DNA of 57,378 nt from Planctomycetota bacterium. Its GTDB lineage: Bacteria > Planctomycetota > Phycisphaerae > Phycisphaerales > SM1A02. The DNA lies in the NCBI GenBank assembly GCA_022560875.1, contig JADFSH010000007.1, positions 1 through 57,378 on the forward strand, given 5' to 3'. Below are positions 17,601 to 26,632 of the stretch, piece by piece. The notes under the pieces were generated by a model that was not told where the DNA came from, ran no database searches, and saw only the letters and a program-made list of their open reading frames with translations. The position numbers and the translations under genes were made by a program. Numbering within the stretch: position 1 is the first letter of the stretch; each line of letters opens with the position of its first letter.

Positions 17601-17881
17601 GGAGTCCTGCTTTTTGGCTGAGAGAGGGTGCTGAAGATTGATTTTCGGGCGTGCCTTGGACTGGCCGGTTGCTTCAACAGGTCTGCCCGTGACGAATGCG
17701 TGTTTGACAGACGGTTTCTGATACCTCACGGGCAAGCTTCATCCGCCGCGGGCACCCGCGCCAGATTGTGTCACAATCGCCCTTCGCGTTCCGCCGGATT
17801 CATGGTAAGATGGATGTTGAAGGATCCTGATGGTCAGGCATTCCCCCGTCGTGGCGACCTTCCTTCTGAGGTTACTCCGGG

Positions 17882-19033
17882 ATGGCTCATCTTCCCCAGC
17901 ACATCAGCAATGCGACATTGAGACTTCTCCTCGCGCCGGGTATCGGACCGGTCACGCTTCGCAAGCTGCGCGAGCGATTCGGAAGCGATGAGCGTGCCGC
18001 CGAAGTTACCGTTACCGAACTGGCGGACTTACACGGCATCGGAAGACAAACCGCAACCTCCCTGCGGAAAGCCATCGATGAAAGCCGACCGGACCAGGAG
18101 CGCGAGGCGATGCAGCAGGCGGGCGTTCAGCTCATACTTCATGGCGATGAGGATTACCCCGCGCTGCTGGCGGCGATTCCCGACCCACCCGCGGCACTAT
18201 GGATCAAGGGTGAATTCAAGGATGAGGACCGGCTTGCGATCTGCATCGTCGGCTCCCGAAAATGCACCACGTATGGCCGCGAACAGGCCGGGCGGTTCGC
18301 CGCGCTGCTGGCCGAGTCGGGTTTGACGATCATCTCCGGCGGTGCGCTGGGGATCGACGGGGCAGCGCATCGCGGGGCCCTGCAGGCGGGAGGACGCACG
18401 GTGATTGTTATGGGCTGCGGCTTGGCCCACTCATATCCACCCGAACATGAATCACTGTTTCAGAAGGCGATTGACGGTCACGGGGCGATGGTCAGTGAAT
18501 ATCCCATGCGTACCGAGCCATTGGCCCGGCATTTTCCCCGCCGCAATCGAATCATCTCCGGCCTCAGCCTCGGGGTGCTGGTGGTGGAGGCCGCTCGACG
18601 AAGTGGGGCGCTGATCACGGCCCATGTCGCGGCGGAGGATCATGGACGCGAGGTAATGGCCCTGCCCGGCCGGGTCGATTCGCCCGCTTCGGCCGGTTGC
18701 CATCAATTGCTCCAGGAAGGAGCCGCGGCTCTGGTGGTCAATCATGCCGATGTCCTGCGTCAACTCGACGCGTCCAGCCATCTCATGCGCGGAGCTCTGG
18801 AAGCGGCGGGGCATGAGGGAGCGTCGGATGGAGCCACCCTGTTTGATGGCAATCTCACCCCGGGACAGCTCGCCATCGTCGAGGTATTGCGGGATGCGGG
18901 CCAGGCGATGCTCGTCGATCAGCTTGCCGCCCGCACCCGGCTTCCGGTCAACCAACTCCTGGCCGACCTGACCCTGCTGGAGATCCGAGGTCGCGTCCGC
19001 AAGGACCGAAGCGGCATTTCGCTGAAGGTATGA
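17882..19033 (+). CDS. dprA: DNA-processing protein DprA
   Basis: DprA protects incoming single-stranded DNA and loads RecA in natural transformation. The 383 residues include an N-terminal helix-hairpin-helix region (L-H-G-I-G-R-Q-T-A, near 50), the Rossmann core with I-V-G-S-R-K-C-T-T-Y-G (about 121-131), S-G-G-A-L-G-I-D-G-A-A-H (about 151-162), F-P-R-R-N-R-I-I-S-G-L-S (about 218-229) and a C-terminal winged-helix (DML1-like). All are intact. A shortish upstream region (17601-17881) includes an 8-bp inverted repeat gcccgtga/tcacgggc at 17685-17733 of unknown role. Confidence 0.96.
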   Translation: MAHLPQHISNATLRLLLAPGIGPVTLRKLRERFGSDERAAEVTVTELADLHGIGRQTATSLRKAIDESRPDQEREAMQQAGVQLILHGDEDYPALLAAIPDPPAALWIKGEFKDEDRLAICIVGSRKCTTYGREQAGRFAALLAESGLTIISGGALGIDGAAHRGALQAGGRTVIVMGCGLAHSYPPEHESLFQKAIDGHGAMVSEYPMRTEPLARHFPRRNRIISGLSLGVLVVEAARRSGALITAHVAAEDHGREVMALPGRVDSPASAGCHQLLQEGAAALVVNHADVLRQLDASSHLMRGALEAAGHEGASDGATLFDGNLTPGQLAIVEVLRDAGQAMLVDQLAARTRLPVNQLLADLTLLEIRGRVRKDRSGISLKV

Positions 19034-19067
19034 CGATAAATGAAGGTGCTTGCGATTAAACGTGTGC

Positions 19068-19100
19068 CTGTGAATATGCCCACCCAGGGGCTATTCACAG
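19068..19100. promoter_or_regulatory. Conserved leader hairpin, copy 1
   Basis: The stem ctgtgaata/tattcacag (19068-19076 with 19092-19100) is capped by gccc/gggc. The same hairpin recurs at 20998-21031 with different but still paired upper-stem bases. A further ~150 bp after each hairpin is also similar. No T run follows, so it is not a standard terminator. Confidence 0.6.
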
Positions 19101-19317
19101 TCTTACGTTCACGCATCCGGGGGCAGATGAAGCTTCAGCCCCGCCCACCTGTCTGATGAAATTCCGATGGATGTCGCACCAGAGTGATGTCCGTTACGGT
19201 GTCAGAAATGGATTATTAAATAAATTTTCATTTTTTTCGCAGAATTCTCGTCATGATGGCATAGAGAACAGGGAAGCGGAAAATGGCCTTTTTTGTACCC
19301 TGCAGAGGAGTATTGAC

Positions 19318-20895
19318 ATGCGAAAAACTACATCTGGAATGACTCTGTTACTTGGTTGTTTGAACTCGCTGCATTGTGTCCAGATAGCTGGAGCCATAGA
19401 AGTCGGACCTATTACACCAGTCGAGGACCGTATCTTCATCATAGATGGTTCAGGCAGTATTACACGGTCAGTTTTCACCCTTGAGTTAGACATAATCCGG
19501 GAGTTTACCTGTGGCCCGAATGCGCCTGATCCGAGCACGACCCCATTCGGCGTCCAGGTCATCTTCTTTTCAGACACTGCCTTCGATCTTATATCGTACC
19601 GGGTTATCTCGACTGCCATCGAGGCGCAGGACTTTTGTAATCTGCTAACGCCCGTCTTACCTGGTGGAGGCACCAATCTGACATCGGCACTTGATGCAGC
19701 GATCATTTCATTTCAAACCACGACACTCGCCGGCAGTCGTCACTTGTTCGTTCTGACCGACGGAGGGATACAGAATCAGCTGGGGGCGATCAATAGCGCC
19801 ATGACCCTGAGAAACTTAGTCCCCCCAGTGCGAATCTGCGTTACAAACGTGAGCGAAGATTGTCTCAATAGTGTAACCCTACAAGAGATCGCAAATACCG
19901 AACTCTCGCCAATGTTCGTTCCTGAAGAGCCTATCGGCCGGTATGGATGTACACTCGGATTTGGCTTTCCCATAATATACTGTGTGGATTGTGCATGCGC
20001 CACGGACTGTAACGCCAACGGCATATTCGACGCAATAGACTTGAGCGATGGTACAAGTATTGACGAGGATGGGGACCTTCTTCCTGACGAATGCATGGAT
20101 TGCAACAACAACCTGTTTTTCGATGCGCAGGAGATCGCAGCAGATCCCGCCCTCGACTGCGACGCCAATGGCATTCTCGATGAGTGTGACCTCACGAATT
20201 TCATATCCCCCGACTGCAACAACAATCTCATTTTGGATGAATGTGAAATCTCCAGCGGATTCAGCCAAGACTGCAATGCCAACAGCATTCTCGATGAATG
20301 CGAACTCGCCGGGCTGTTCACCGTCGTGTCGCCGCAACTATCCCCCATCGGCCTGGGCTTTCCCGTCAGTTATACTTTCACCACCCCTCCGGAAGCGCAG
20401 GGTGATGTGACGATGCAGTTTGCCGCGATTGCCGATCTCGCTTCCATCTTCCTGGCCCTGGATGTCTATCTCAACGATGTCTTCCAAGGACGCATCTTCG
20501 TCCTCACCGGATCGCTTTGTCCCGCGACCCCCGATAAGGACCAGTTGGTTATTCCTCAAGCCAATTTCAACGCGCTGGTAGGTAGCGGCGATGCGACCAT
20601 CCGCATCGAGACCGGGGACAGCGTCGAGTTCGACGCCTGCGACGGCACCTCTTGGATCAGCGTATTGCTGGACTACATCGCCCCCCCGTTGGTGCCGGAC
20701 GTGAACGGTAACAGCGTGCCCGATTCATGCGACCTGGCGCGGGGAGATTTCAACCTCGACGGCGTGGTCAATGTGACGGACCTGCTCAGCCTGCTCGGGG
20801 CCTGGGGCGTATGCCCGGGCTGCCCCGAGGACACCAATCTCGATGGCGTAGTCAACGTCACCGACCTGCTCACCCTCCTGGCCAACTGGGGGTGA
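19318..20895 (+). CDS. Secreted VWA-domain protein with dockerin-like C-terminus
   Basis: 525 residues. A signal peptide (L-L-L-G-C-L near residue 10) leads to a von Willebrand A domain with the MIDAS start D43-G-S-G-S (about 37-215). Next come four or five D-C-N-x-N-x-I-x-D-x-x-E/D-I calcium-binding-like repeats (about 224-330), a beta-sandwich domain (S-P-I-G-L-G-F-P-V-S onward), and a C-terminal pair of D-x-N-x-D-G-V-V-N-V-T-D-L-L repeats ending in L-L-A-N-W-G. The ATG at 19318 follows GAGGAG by 7 nt. The pair of repeats resembles dockerin type I and may be a sorting or anchoring signal in planctomycetes. It is paralogous to the next gene. Confidence 0.85.
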   Translation: MRKTTSGMTLLLGCLNSLHCVQIAGAIEVGPITPVEDRIFIIDGSGSITRSVFTLELDIIREFTCGPNAPDPSTTPFGVQVIFFSDTAFDLISYRVISTAIEAQDFCNLLTPVLPGGGTNLTSALDAAIISFQTTTLAGSRHLFVLTDGGIQNQLGAINSAMTLRNLVPPVRICVTNVSEDCLNSVTLQEIANTELSPMFVPEEPIGRYGCTLGFGFPIIYCVDCACATDCNANGIFDAIDLSDGTSIDEDGDLLPDECMDCNNNLFFDAQEIAADPALDCDANGILDECDLTNFISPDCNNNLILDECEISSGFSQDCNANSILDECELAGLFTVVSPQLSPIGLGFPVSYTFTTPPEAQGDVTMQFAAIADLASIFLALDVYLNDVFQGRIFVLTGSLCPATPDKDQLVIPQANFNALVGSGDATIRIETGDSVEFDACDGTSWISVLLDYIAPPLVPDVNGNSVPDSCDLARGDFNLDGVVNVTDLLSLLGAWGVCPGCPEDTNLDGVVNVTDLLTLLANWG

Positions 20896-21249
20896 GGAAG
20901 AAGGCCCGCCTCCCCGCCTCGGCGGGCAGGTTCTGGATCTTTGACTTGGAGACCTGAAGGCTTGCAGACCTGAAGGCTTGAAGACTTGAGCAGGTGCCTG
21001 TGAATAAGCCCCCCTGGGGGGCGTTTCACAGTGTTACGCTCACGCATCCAGGGGCTCATAAAGCCTCAGCCTCGGTCCCCCGTCTGGTGAAGCCCCGATG
21101 AGTGTCGAACCGGATTGATGACAGCTTAGTTGTAAGAAACGGATGATGAAATATTTTTCATTTTTTCGCAGAATTTTTATCAAAACGGCATATCTTCGTT
21201 CATAAGAAATGAAACTATAATGATTCCGAAACCCCTATGGAGTGAGATC
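20896..21249. other. 354-bp leader between the tandem paralogs
   Basis: Starts with a hairpin gcccgcc/ggcgggc, then aggcttg/acctgaagg repeats (20943-20990), the conserved leader hairpin, and a stretch similar to 19100-19260, ending in the shared AT-rich ttttcattttttcgcagaatt. No gene. Confidence 0.65.
20998..21031. promoter_or_regulatory. Conserved leader hairpin, copy 2
   Basis: ctgtgaa/ttcacag (20998-21004 with 21025-21031) encloses gcccccc/ggggggc (21008-21014 with 21016-21022). It is the counterpart of 19068-19100 with compensating changes in the upper stem. Confidence 0.6.
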
Positions 21250-23190
21250 ATGAGCCGCAGGTTCTCGCTTTCGATCGTTTTTATCGCCTCGTGGAGTGCT
21301 CTCGGGCCGGCTGGCCCGATGGTTTCAGCCCAGGTTCCGGACGCCGCGCGTGCCGATTCAACCCTCCCTCAACTGCTCCAGCCAGTCGGGTTGGTTCAGC
21401 GAACGAGCCGTGTCATCGGACCGGAAGTCATGCGTCGCCTCGCGGTTGGGGTCGATGCCGAGCTGTTGAAGAAACTGGATCTCAGGGGGGACAATCAACT
21501 CGTCTTCAATCTGTTCCCGGACACGACCTTCACGGGACGGGTGGAGGGCAAGACATTTCCGGGAGCGAGAATCGGGTTCTTGGATTCCTTCTCCCTCCGG
21601 GGCAGCATTCAGGGGATATCCGGCAGCTCCTTCCAGCTCGTCTACCATCAAGGCGTGGTTGCGGCGGACATCCGGGTTCCGGGGAAAGGGGAATATCAGA
21701 TCAGGCCTACCGCCCCCGGCGCGCATGAGGTCTGGGAGATCGATAATTCCCGCTTTCCACCCTGCGCCACTGGCGGGCCGCATCAAATCTTTTCGCCACC
21801 TGCTGAAAAGGCATTAGGACAATCCTCATCCGATCTTGTCGCTGACGGATCGAAAATCGACGTCATGATCGTGTACACGACGGATGCGCGGATCGTCACC
21901 GGAGGCACGATCAACACCGAAGCAGAGGCGCTCCTTGCCGTTAGCAACACCAATACCGCATTTGTCAACAGTCTGGTCAACACGCAACTGCTCTTGGTTT
22001 TCTTGGATGAGATTGTCTATCCGGAATCGGGAAACGCCAACACCGATCTCAGCCGCCTGACGAGTATCGGCGACGGCTTTCTCGACAGTGTGCATGCCAT
22101 TCGGGATGCGGTCGGCGCCGACAACGTCGGCCTGTTCGTCTCATCATTATTCAGTCTTTGCGGGCAGGCGTGGGTGATGAGGAATGTCTCCCCCGCCTTC
22201 CAATCATCCTCGTTCAACGTAAGTAGGATCGGCTGTGCAGCGGGGAATCTCACCTATGCTCACGAAGTTGGTCACAATCTGGGTTGCCACCATAACCGCG
22301 AGTCCACTAATAGTGAGGGCGCTTTCCCTTATTCATTCGGATTTTGGGATCCGGGCCTAAGCTTCCGTACGGTGATGGGCTTGTCCGGCGGCGGTCCGAG
22401 GATCATGCAGTTTTCCAATCCCCTCGTCCAGGTGGGCGGGCTTCCCACCGGCATTCCCGAAGGCCAGGTGAACTCAGCCGACAATGCGAAGACGATCAAC
22501 AATACCGCCTTCACCATGGCCAATTTTCGATTAGCCGTCTGCTCCGATCCACTGCCGGTTGACGATTGCAACAACAACGGCATCGCCGATGAATGCGAGT
22601 TTTCCGGCACTTTTTCTGACGCGTCCGGCGAATTGTCTCCCATCGGACTGGGATTTCCCGTTAGCCACACCTTCTTCACCCCCCCGGCAGCTTTGGGAGA
22701 TGTGACGCTGCAGTTTGCCGCGATTGCCGATCTCGCTTCCATCTTCCTGGCCCTGGATGTCTATCTCAACGATGTCTTCCAAGGACGCATTTTCGTCACC
22801 AACGGCTCGCTCTGCCCATCGACCCCCGATGAGGACCAGTTGGTGGTGGCCCAAGCAGACTTCAACGCGCTGGTAGGTAGCGGCGATGCGACCATCCGCA
22901 TCGAGACCGGGGACAGCGTCGAGTTCGACGCCTGCGACGGCACCTCGTGGGTCAGCGTAGTGCTGGATTACTTCGCCGCCTCGGAAGTTCCGGACGTGAA
23001 CGGCAACGGCGTGCCTGACATCTGTGACCTGGCGCGGGGAGATTTCAACCTCGACGGCGTGGTCAATGTGACGGACCTGCTCAGACTGCTTGGGGCCTGG
23101 GGTATATGCCCGAGCTGCCCCGAGGACACCAATCTCGATGGCGTAGTCAACGTCACCGACCTGCTCACTCTCCTGGCCAACTGGGGGTGA
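21250..23190 (+). CDS. Secreted reprolysin-like zinc metalloprotease with dockerin-like C-terminus
   Basis: 646 residues with a signal peptide ending near V-S-A-Q, a propeptide-like region (to about 190), then a metzincin catalytic domain with H338-E-V-G-H342-N-L-G-C-H-H348 (HExxHxxGxxH) and a downstream V-M-G-L Met-turn candidate. After one D-C-N-N-N-G-I-A-D-E-C repeat, the beta-sandwich and the two D-x-N-x-D-G repeats are nearly identical to those of the VWA gene just upstream. The ATG at 21250 starts the signal peptide; 21220 is possible. Degrades extracellular protein, by family. Confidence 0.9.
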   Translation: MSRRFSLSIVFIASWSALGPAGPMVSAQVPDAARADSTLPQLLQPVGLVQRTSRVIGPEVMRRLAVGVDAELLKKLDLRGDNQLVFNLFPDTTFTGRVEGKTFPGARIGFLDSFSLRGSIQGISGSSFQLVYHQGVVAADIRVPGKGEYQIRPTAPGAHEVWEIDNSRFPPCATGGPHQIFSPPAEKALGQSSSDLVADGSKIDVMIVYTTDARIVTGGTINTEAEALLAVSNTNTAFVNSLVNTQLLLVFLDEIVYPESGNANTDLSRLTSIGDGFLDSVHAIRDAVGADNVGLFVSSLFSLCGQAWVMRNVSPAFQSSSFNVSRIGCAAGNLTYAHEVGHNLGCHHNRESTNSEGAFPYSFGFWDPGLSFRTVMGLSGGGPRIMQFSNPLVQVGGLPTGIPEGQVNSADNAKTINNTAFTMANFRLAVCSDPLPVDDCNNNGIADECEFSGTFSDASGELSPIGLGFPVSHTFFTPPAALGDVTLQFAAIADLASIFLALDVYLNDVFQGRIFVTNGSLCPSTPDEDQLVVAQADFNALVGSGDATIRIETGDSVEFDACDGTSWVSVVLDYFAASEVPDVNGNGVPDICDLARGDFNLDGVVNVTDLLRLLGAWGICPSCPEDTNLDGVVNVTDLLTLLANWG

Positions 23191-23409
23191 GAAAGAAGGC
23201 TTGGAGGCTTGAAGGCTTGAAATCCTGCGCTATCGCATGGTTGTACTTGTCGCATTGACCGATAATCAAGGTGCGATTATTCCGGTCCCATAACGCCGGC
23301 GGCGACAGTTTTTCTGTGAGAAGGGGCTGTTTTTTTTGTCTTGCCGGCCTGTGTTTTCGACACTAATAGGCGACCGTCTGTTTCTGGGTTGTGACACGGA
23401 GGAGAAGCC

Positions 23410-23853
23410 ATGACCACTTCACAGCACCCATTTGTCTACAGCGAATCGATGGAGGCGATCGATGAGGAAGCTGCCCTTCAGAGACGAGGCTGGTATTCGA
23501 TCAAGCCGCTTTCATTCATGTTTGCGGGTCTCCTGCTGATCTGCCTGTTTATCGTGCCCGTCACGCTGGGGAAGGAAATGGGGGTGATCGTGCTCCGGAA
23601 TGTGGCGTTCTCCTTCGTGGCCACCCTAATGGTCGCACTCCTGCTCGGTTGGTTCGGCTGGCATCTGTTTCGAAAAAGCGACATGATGGCCAACCTGGTC
23701 TTCTGCCTTGTGCTTCTCGCCAGCGGCATTTGGACGACCGGACTGACCAACCATCAGCGGACCCATGCCCAGAAAGTGTTCCACGATTCCGTCGGAACGC
23801 ACCTGGCTACCGCCACGAGCAAGGCGCGCGACCTGTTCGAAGTGGGAGATTGA
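23410..23853 (+). CDS. Small membrane protein, unknown
   Basis: 147 residues with three hydrophobic helices (about 35-53, 59-82 and 92-111) and a soluble C-terminus with H-Q-R-T-H-A-Q-K-V-F-H. GGAGGAGAAGCC directly precedes the ATG, a strong ribosome site. No family recognised. It is convergent with lexA, 70 bp away. Confidence 0.75.
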   Translation: MTTSQHPFVYSESMEAIDEEAALQRRGWYSIKPLSFMFAGLLLICLFIVPVTLGKEMGVIVLRNVAFSFVATLMVALLLGWFGWHLFRKSDMMANLVFCLVLLASGIWTTGLTNHQRTHAQKVFHDSVGTHLATATSKARDLFEVGD

Positions 23854-23923
23854 GAAGAGAGGCAATAGGGGGAGCGATTCAAGGCAGCTGTCGCCTTTGC
23901 CAGATGAACTGGCGCCGCTTCCC

Positions 23924-24538
23924 TCAATACCTTCGCATCACCCCGATGACAACGCCCTGGATCTGGCATTCATAGACGATGATCGGCTCGAAGTCCGGAT
24001 TGGAGGGCTGGAGGCGAATGTGATTGCGTTCCTTGAAGAATGTCTTGAGCGTGGTCTCCCCGTTGGGAAGCAGTGCGATGACGCGCTCGCCGTTGCGGGC
24101 GGTGTCGCGCCGTTCGACGAGGACATAATCACCATCGAGGATGCCTTCATCCTTCATGGAATCACCTTCAACGCAGAGGGCGAACGTGCCGGCCTTCTGG
24201 CCGATGCGGGGACCGAAAAGATCCTCCAGGTCCAGCCGGTCGGTCTGCTCGAATTTTTCAATCGGGAGGCCCGCGGCGATCTTGCCCACCAGGGGAAAGC
24301 TCAGGGGCTGCGATTCATCCGGCAGGATGGTGCCTTCACAGATGGACAAAGAGCGAGCCTTGTTGGGCTCGCGATGCAGGACGCCTTTTTTGATAAGGGC
24401 TTCGACGTGCTCGAAGACCGTGACCTTGCTGATGCCGACTTCGTCGGCGATTTCCTGCATCGTCGGCGAACAGCCGCATACGACACGCTGATCGCGAATC
24501 AACGTGAGAATCCGAAGCTGCTTGGGTGTGAGATTCAT
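23924..24538 (-). CDS. lexA: SOS repressor LexA
   Basis: The 204 residues include an N-terminal winged helix (L-T-P-K-Q-L-R-I-L, M-Q-E-I-A-D-E-V-G-I-S near 27-37) and a C-terminal S24 peptidase domain. The self-cleavage bond is A89-G90 (K-I-A-A-G-L-P), and the catalytic dyad is S127 (E-G-D-S-M) and K165 (T-L-K-T-F). All elements for RecA-stimulated autocleavage are intact. An open frame runs just upstream on the same strand; the operator sequence used by this LexA is not obvious. Confidence 0.96.
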   Translation of the reverse strand: MNLTPKQLRILTLIRDQRVVCGCSPTMQEIADEVGISKVTVFEHVEALIKKGVLHREPNKARSLSICEGTILPDESQPLSFPLVGKIAAGLPIEKFEQTDRLDLEDLFGPRIGQKAGTFALCVEGDSMKDEGILDGDYVLVERRDTARNGERVIALLPNGETTLKTFFKERNHIRLQPSNPDFEPIIVYECQIQGVVIGVMRRY

Positions 24539-25118
24539 TTCTCAACTCCTGCGAAGATGAATCGCCGGTGAAGGCCCGAAAATATTCTTGCGTGCGATTG
24601 AAACGGACCGGCAAATCCTGGTTTGTCTGACAACCGGAAAGAGAAACGGCGAGTGCGGGTTCCAACTGACCGGCCAGGCGATCCATCGCATGCTTGAGAT
24701 GCAAAAGGATAACCGACTGACCGTCAAGCCACGAATCGAGAACTTCAAAAACGGAGGGAATCGAAAAGACGGGCCGAGCGGAGGCACCGGGGGGAGCGGG
24801 GGGAGGCACGGCGGCGGAGGCGATCCGGGCTTCGTCGCTTATCACGACCTCATCGATGCCCAGGAGACGGGCCGCGAGCGTGGGGGCGGGCTGGATGTCT
24901 GATTCTTCGAAAGACGCGTGGCCTTCAAAGCTCGTTCCGGGTCGTTTCCAGGGCTGGCGGGAAGTGCCCTGATCATGTCCCGAGTTGGCATCGGAGGGGT
25001 TTTCCGCCCCGATCGGTCCCTGGTCACCACCCGCGATCGCCAGAATTCGTGAGCCGTGCGCCATGTATCGTGCAGTGTAGATGCCGCCGGGACCAGTCTG
25101 AACGAGAGGGAACGTCAT
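24336..25118 (-). CDS. Unknown gene upstream of lexA
   Basis: A 260-residue open frame beginning M-T-F-P-L-V-Q-T-G-P-G-G-I-Y, with GGAG before the ATG. The part upstream of lexA (about 190 residues) has protein-like composition, with a Pro-rich stretch (P-P-P-A-P-P-G-A) and a helical segment (S-V-F-E-V-L-D-S-W-L-D-G-Q-S-V-I-L). Its last 68 residues overlap lexA in another frame by 203 bp, which is unusual, so the true 3' end may be elsewhere. The position suggests an SOS-linked gene; no family was recognised. Confidence 0.45.
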   Translation of the reverse strand: MTFPLVQTGPGGIYTARYMAHGSRILAIAGGDQGPIGAENPSDANSGHDQGTSRQPWKRPGTSFEGHASFEESDIQPAPTLAARLLGIDEVVISDEARIASAAVPPPAPPGASARPVFSIPSVFEVLDSWLDGQSVILLHLKHAMDRLAGQLEPALAVSLSGCQTNQDLPVRFNRTQEYFRAFTGDSSSQELRNESHTQAASDSHVDSRSACRMRLFADDAGNRRRSRHQQGHGLRARRSPYQKRRPASRAQQGSLFVHL

Positions 25119-25209
25119 AATACACTCCGTTGGGGTTTGTTATTATCGGTCCCCAATATATAGTGGTTTGATACTCTCATGTCCAGCATTTCGACAATAC
25201 CATGAACCC

Positions 25210-25234
25210 AACTTGAAGTTATATCGGTCAAGTT
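25210..25234. promoter_or_regulatory. Dyad AACTTGA-N11-TCAAGTT in divergent promoter region
   Basis: A perfect 7-bp inverted repeat lies in the 262-bp AT-rich spacer between the lexA-upstream gene and the aminotransferase gene. It may be an operator for either; no known regulator site is matched. Confidence 0.35.
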
Positions 25235-25380
25235 GTTCGGTTTACGTTACCCTTACAATTACCGTATAGCAAATACTATTGTGCTGATACAGAAATTTTT
25301 TCTCTCAGATGTGCCGGTGGCTTGGGCGACCCCTCACATGCCCATGTGACGGCCACTCACGAGACAGCTACGCTTGAACC

Positions 25381-26604
25381 ATGACCTCACGGGAAATATC
25401 GACTCCCCCGGCCACCCCCCGGACCACCCCCCCGGCAACCTGCTCGCCGCCCGTGCCGCTTCGCAGCGGGATCGCCACCGACTGGATGCTCGATCCGGCT
25501 ATCACCTTTCTCAATCACGGCTGTTTCGGGGCCCGCCCCCGGGTCGTGGTCGAGGCCCGGGAGCGATGGCTGAGGCGATACAACGCCCGTCCGATTGAAC
25601 TGCTCGATCGGAATCGCAATGAACTCCTCACCGAAGCCAAGCGTCCGGTGGGGGAGCTGCTCGGCATGAAACCGGAAAACTTCGGGTTCGTCACCAACGC
25701 GACCGAGGGCGTGAACGCCGTACTGCGCTCTCTGTCGTTCCGGCCGGGCGATGAATTGCTGACCCCGAGCCACGTCTATAACGCGGTGCGCAACACCATG
25801 CGTCACCTCATCGAACGCGCGGGGGGAACCTACGTGGAGGCTCCGACGCCATTTCCCGTGACCTCGCCGGATGAGCTTGTCAATGTCATTGCCGAGGCCC
25901 TGAACGATCGCACGCGTCTGGTGCTGATCGATCACATCGCCTCGCCCACCGGAGTGCTGTTTCCCGTCGAGCGGATTATCACGCTCTGCCGGGAAAAGGG
26001 CGTGGACGTCTTCATCGACGGTGCCCACGCCCCCGGCATGATAGCCCTTGATGTCGAATCACTCGGCGCGGCGTACTACACCGGCAACCTGCACAAATGG
26101 ATTTGCGCTCCCTCCGGGGCGGCGTTCCTGTGGGTAAGCCCGGAGAAGCAGCGGGGCATCCATCCGCCCACCATCAGCCATTTTCTTGATGAAGGGCTGG
26201 CCGCGGAGTTTGCCTGGCAGGGCACCCGCGACATCACCCCCTGGCTGTGCGTGAAGGATGCGATTGACTATCTCGCCGCCTTGGGATGGGAGGATGTCCT
26301 TCGTCACAATCATCAGATGGCGATGTGGGTGCAGCAGTTGTTGAGCGAGAAGTGGGGGGTGGGGCCTTCGACGCCGCTCGACGGCAGCATGATCGGTTCA
26401 CTGGTGTCATTTCCGTTTCCCGGTGATGTCAGTCGCTTCGATGATCCGGTTCAACTTCATGACTATCTCTATGATGAGCATCACATTGAAATACCGATCT
26501 TCGATTTTGGCGGACAATGGCTGATTCGCACCTCGAGCCAGGTCTATAACACCCCCGATCAATACGAACGACTCGGCCAGGTCGTGCTGGACCTCATGAA
26601 GTAA
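25381..26604 (+). CDS. PLP-dependent class V aminotransferase (isopenicillin N epimerase-like)
   Basis: A 407-residue fold-type I PLP enzyme. The PLP lysine is in G-N-L-H-K-W-I-C-A-P (about residue 240); the ring-binding Asp is in F-I-D-G-A-H-A-P-G (about 218-226), and N-H-G-C-F-G at the N-terminus is typical of the isopenicillin N epimerase/cysteine desulfurase-like group. The first 28 residues are Thr/Pro-rich and outside the fold. Substrate unknown: no antibiotic or sulfur genes are adjacent. Confidence 0.88.
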   Translation: MTSREISTPPATPRTTPPATCSPPVPLRSGIATDWMLDPAITFLNHGCFGARPRVVVEARERWLRRYNARPIELLDRNRNELLTEAKRPVGELLGMKPENFGFVTNATEGVNAVLRSLSFRPGDELLTPSHVYNAVRNTMRHLIERAGGTYVEAPTPFPVTSPDELVNVIAEALNDRTRLVLIDHIASPTGVLFPVERIITLCREKGVDVFIDGAHAPGMIALDVESLGAAYYTGNLHKWICAPSGAAFLWVSPEKQRGIHPPTISHFLDEGLAAEFAWQGTRDITPWLCVKDAIDYLAALGWEDVLRHNHQMAMWVQQLLSEKWGVGPSTPLDGSMIGSLVSFPFPGDVSRFDDPVQLHDYLYDEHHIEIPIFDFGGQWLIRTSSQVYNTPDQYERLGQVVLDLMK

Positions 26605-26632
26605 GACAGTAGAAAGACAAAGGAGACTGTTG

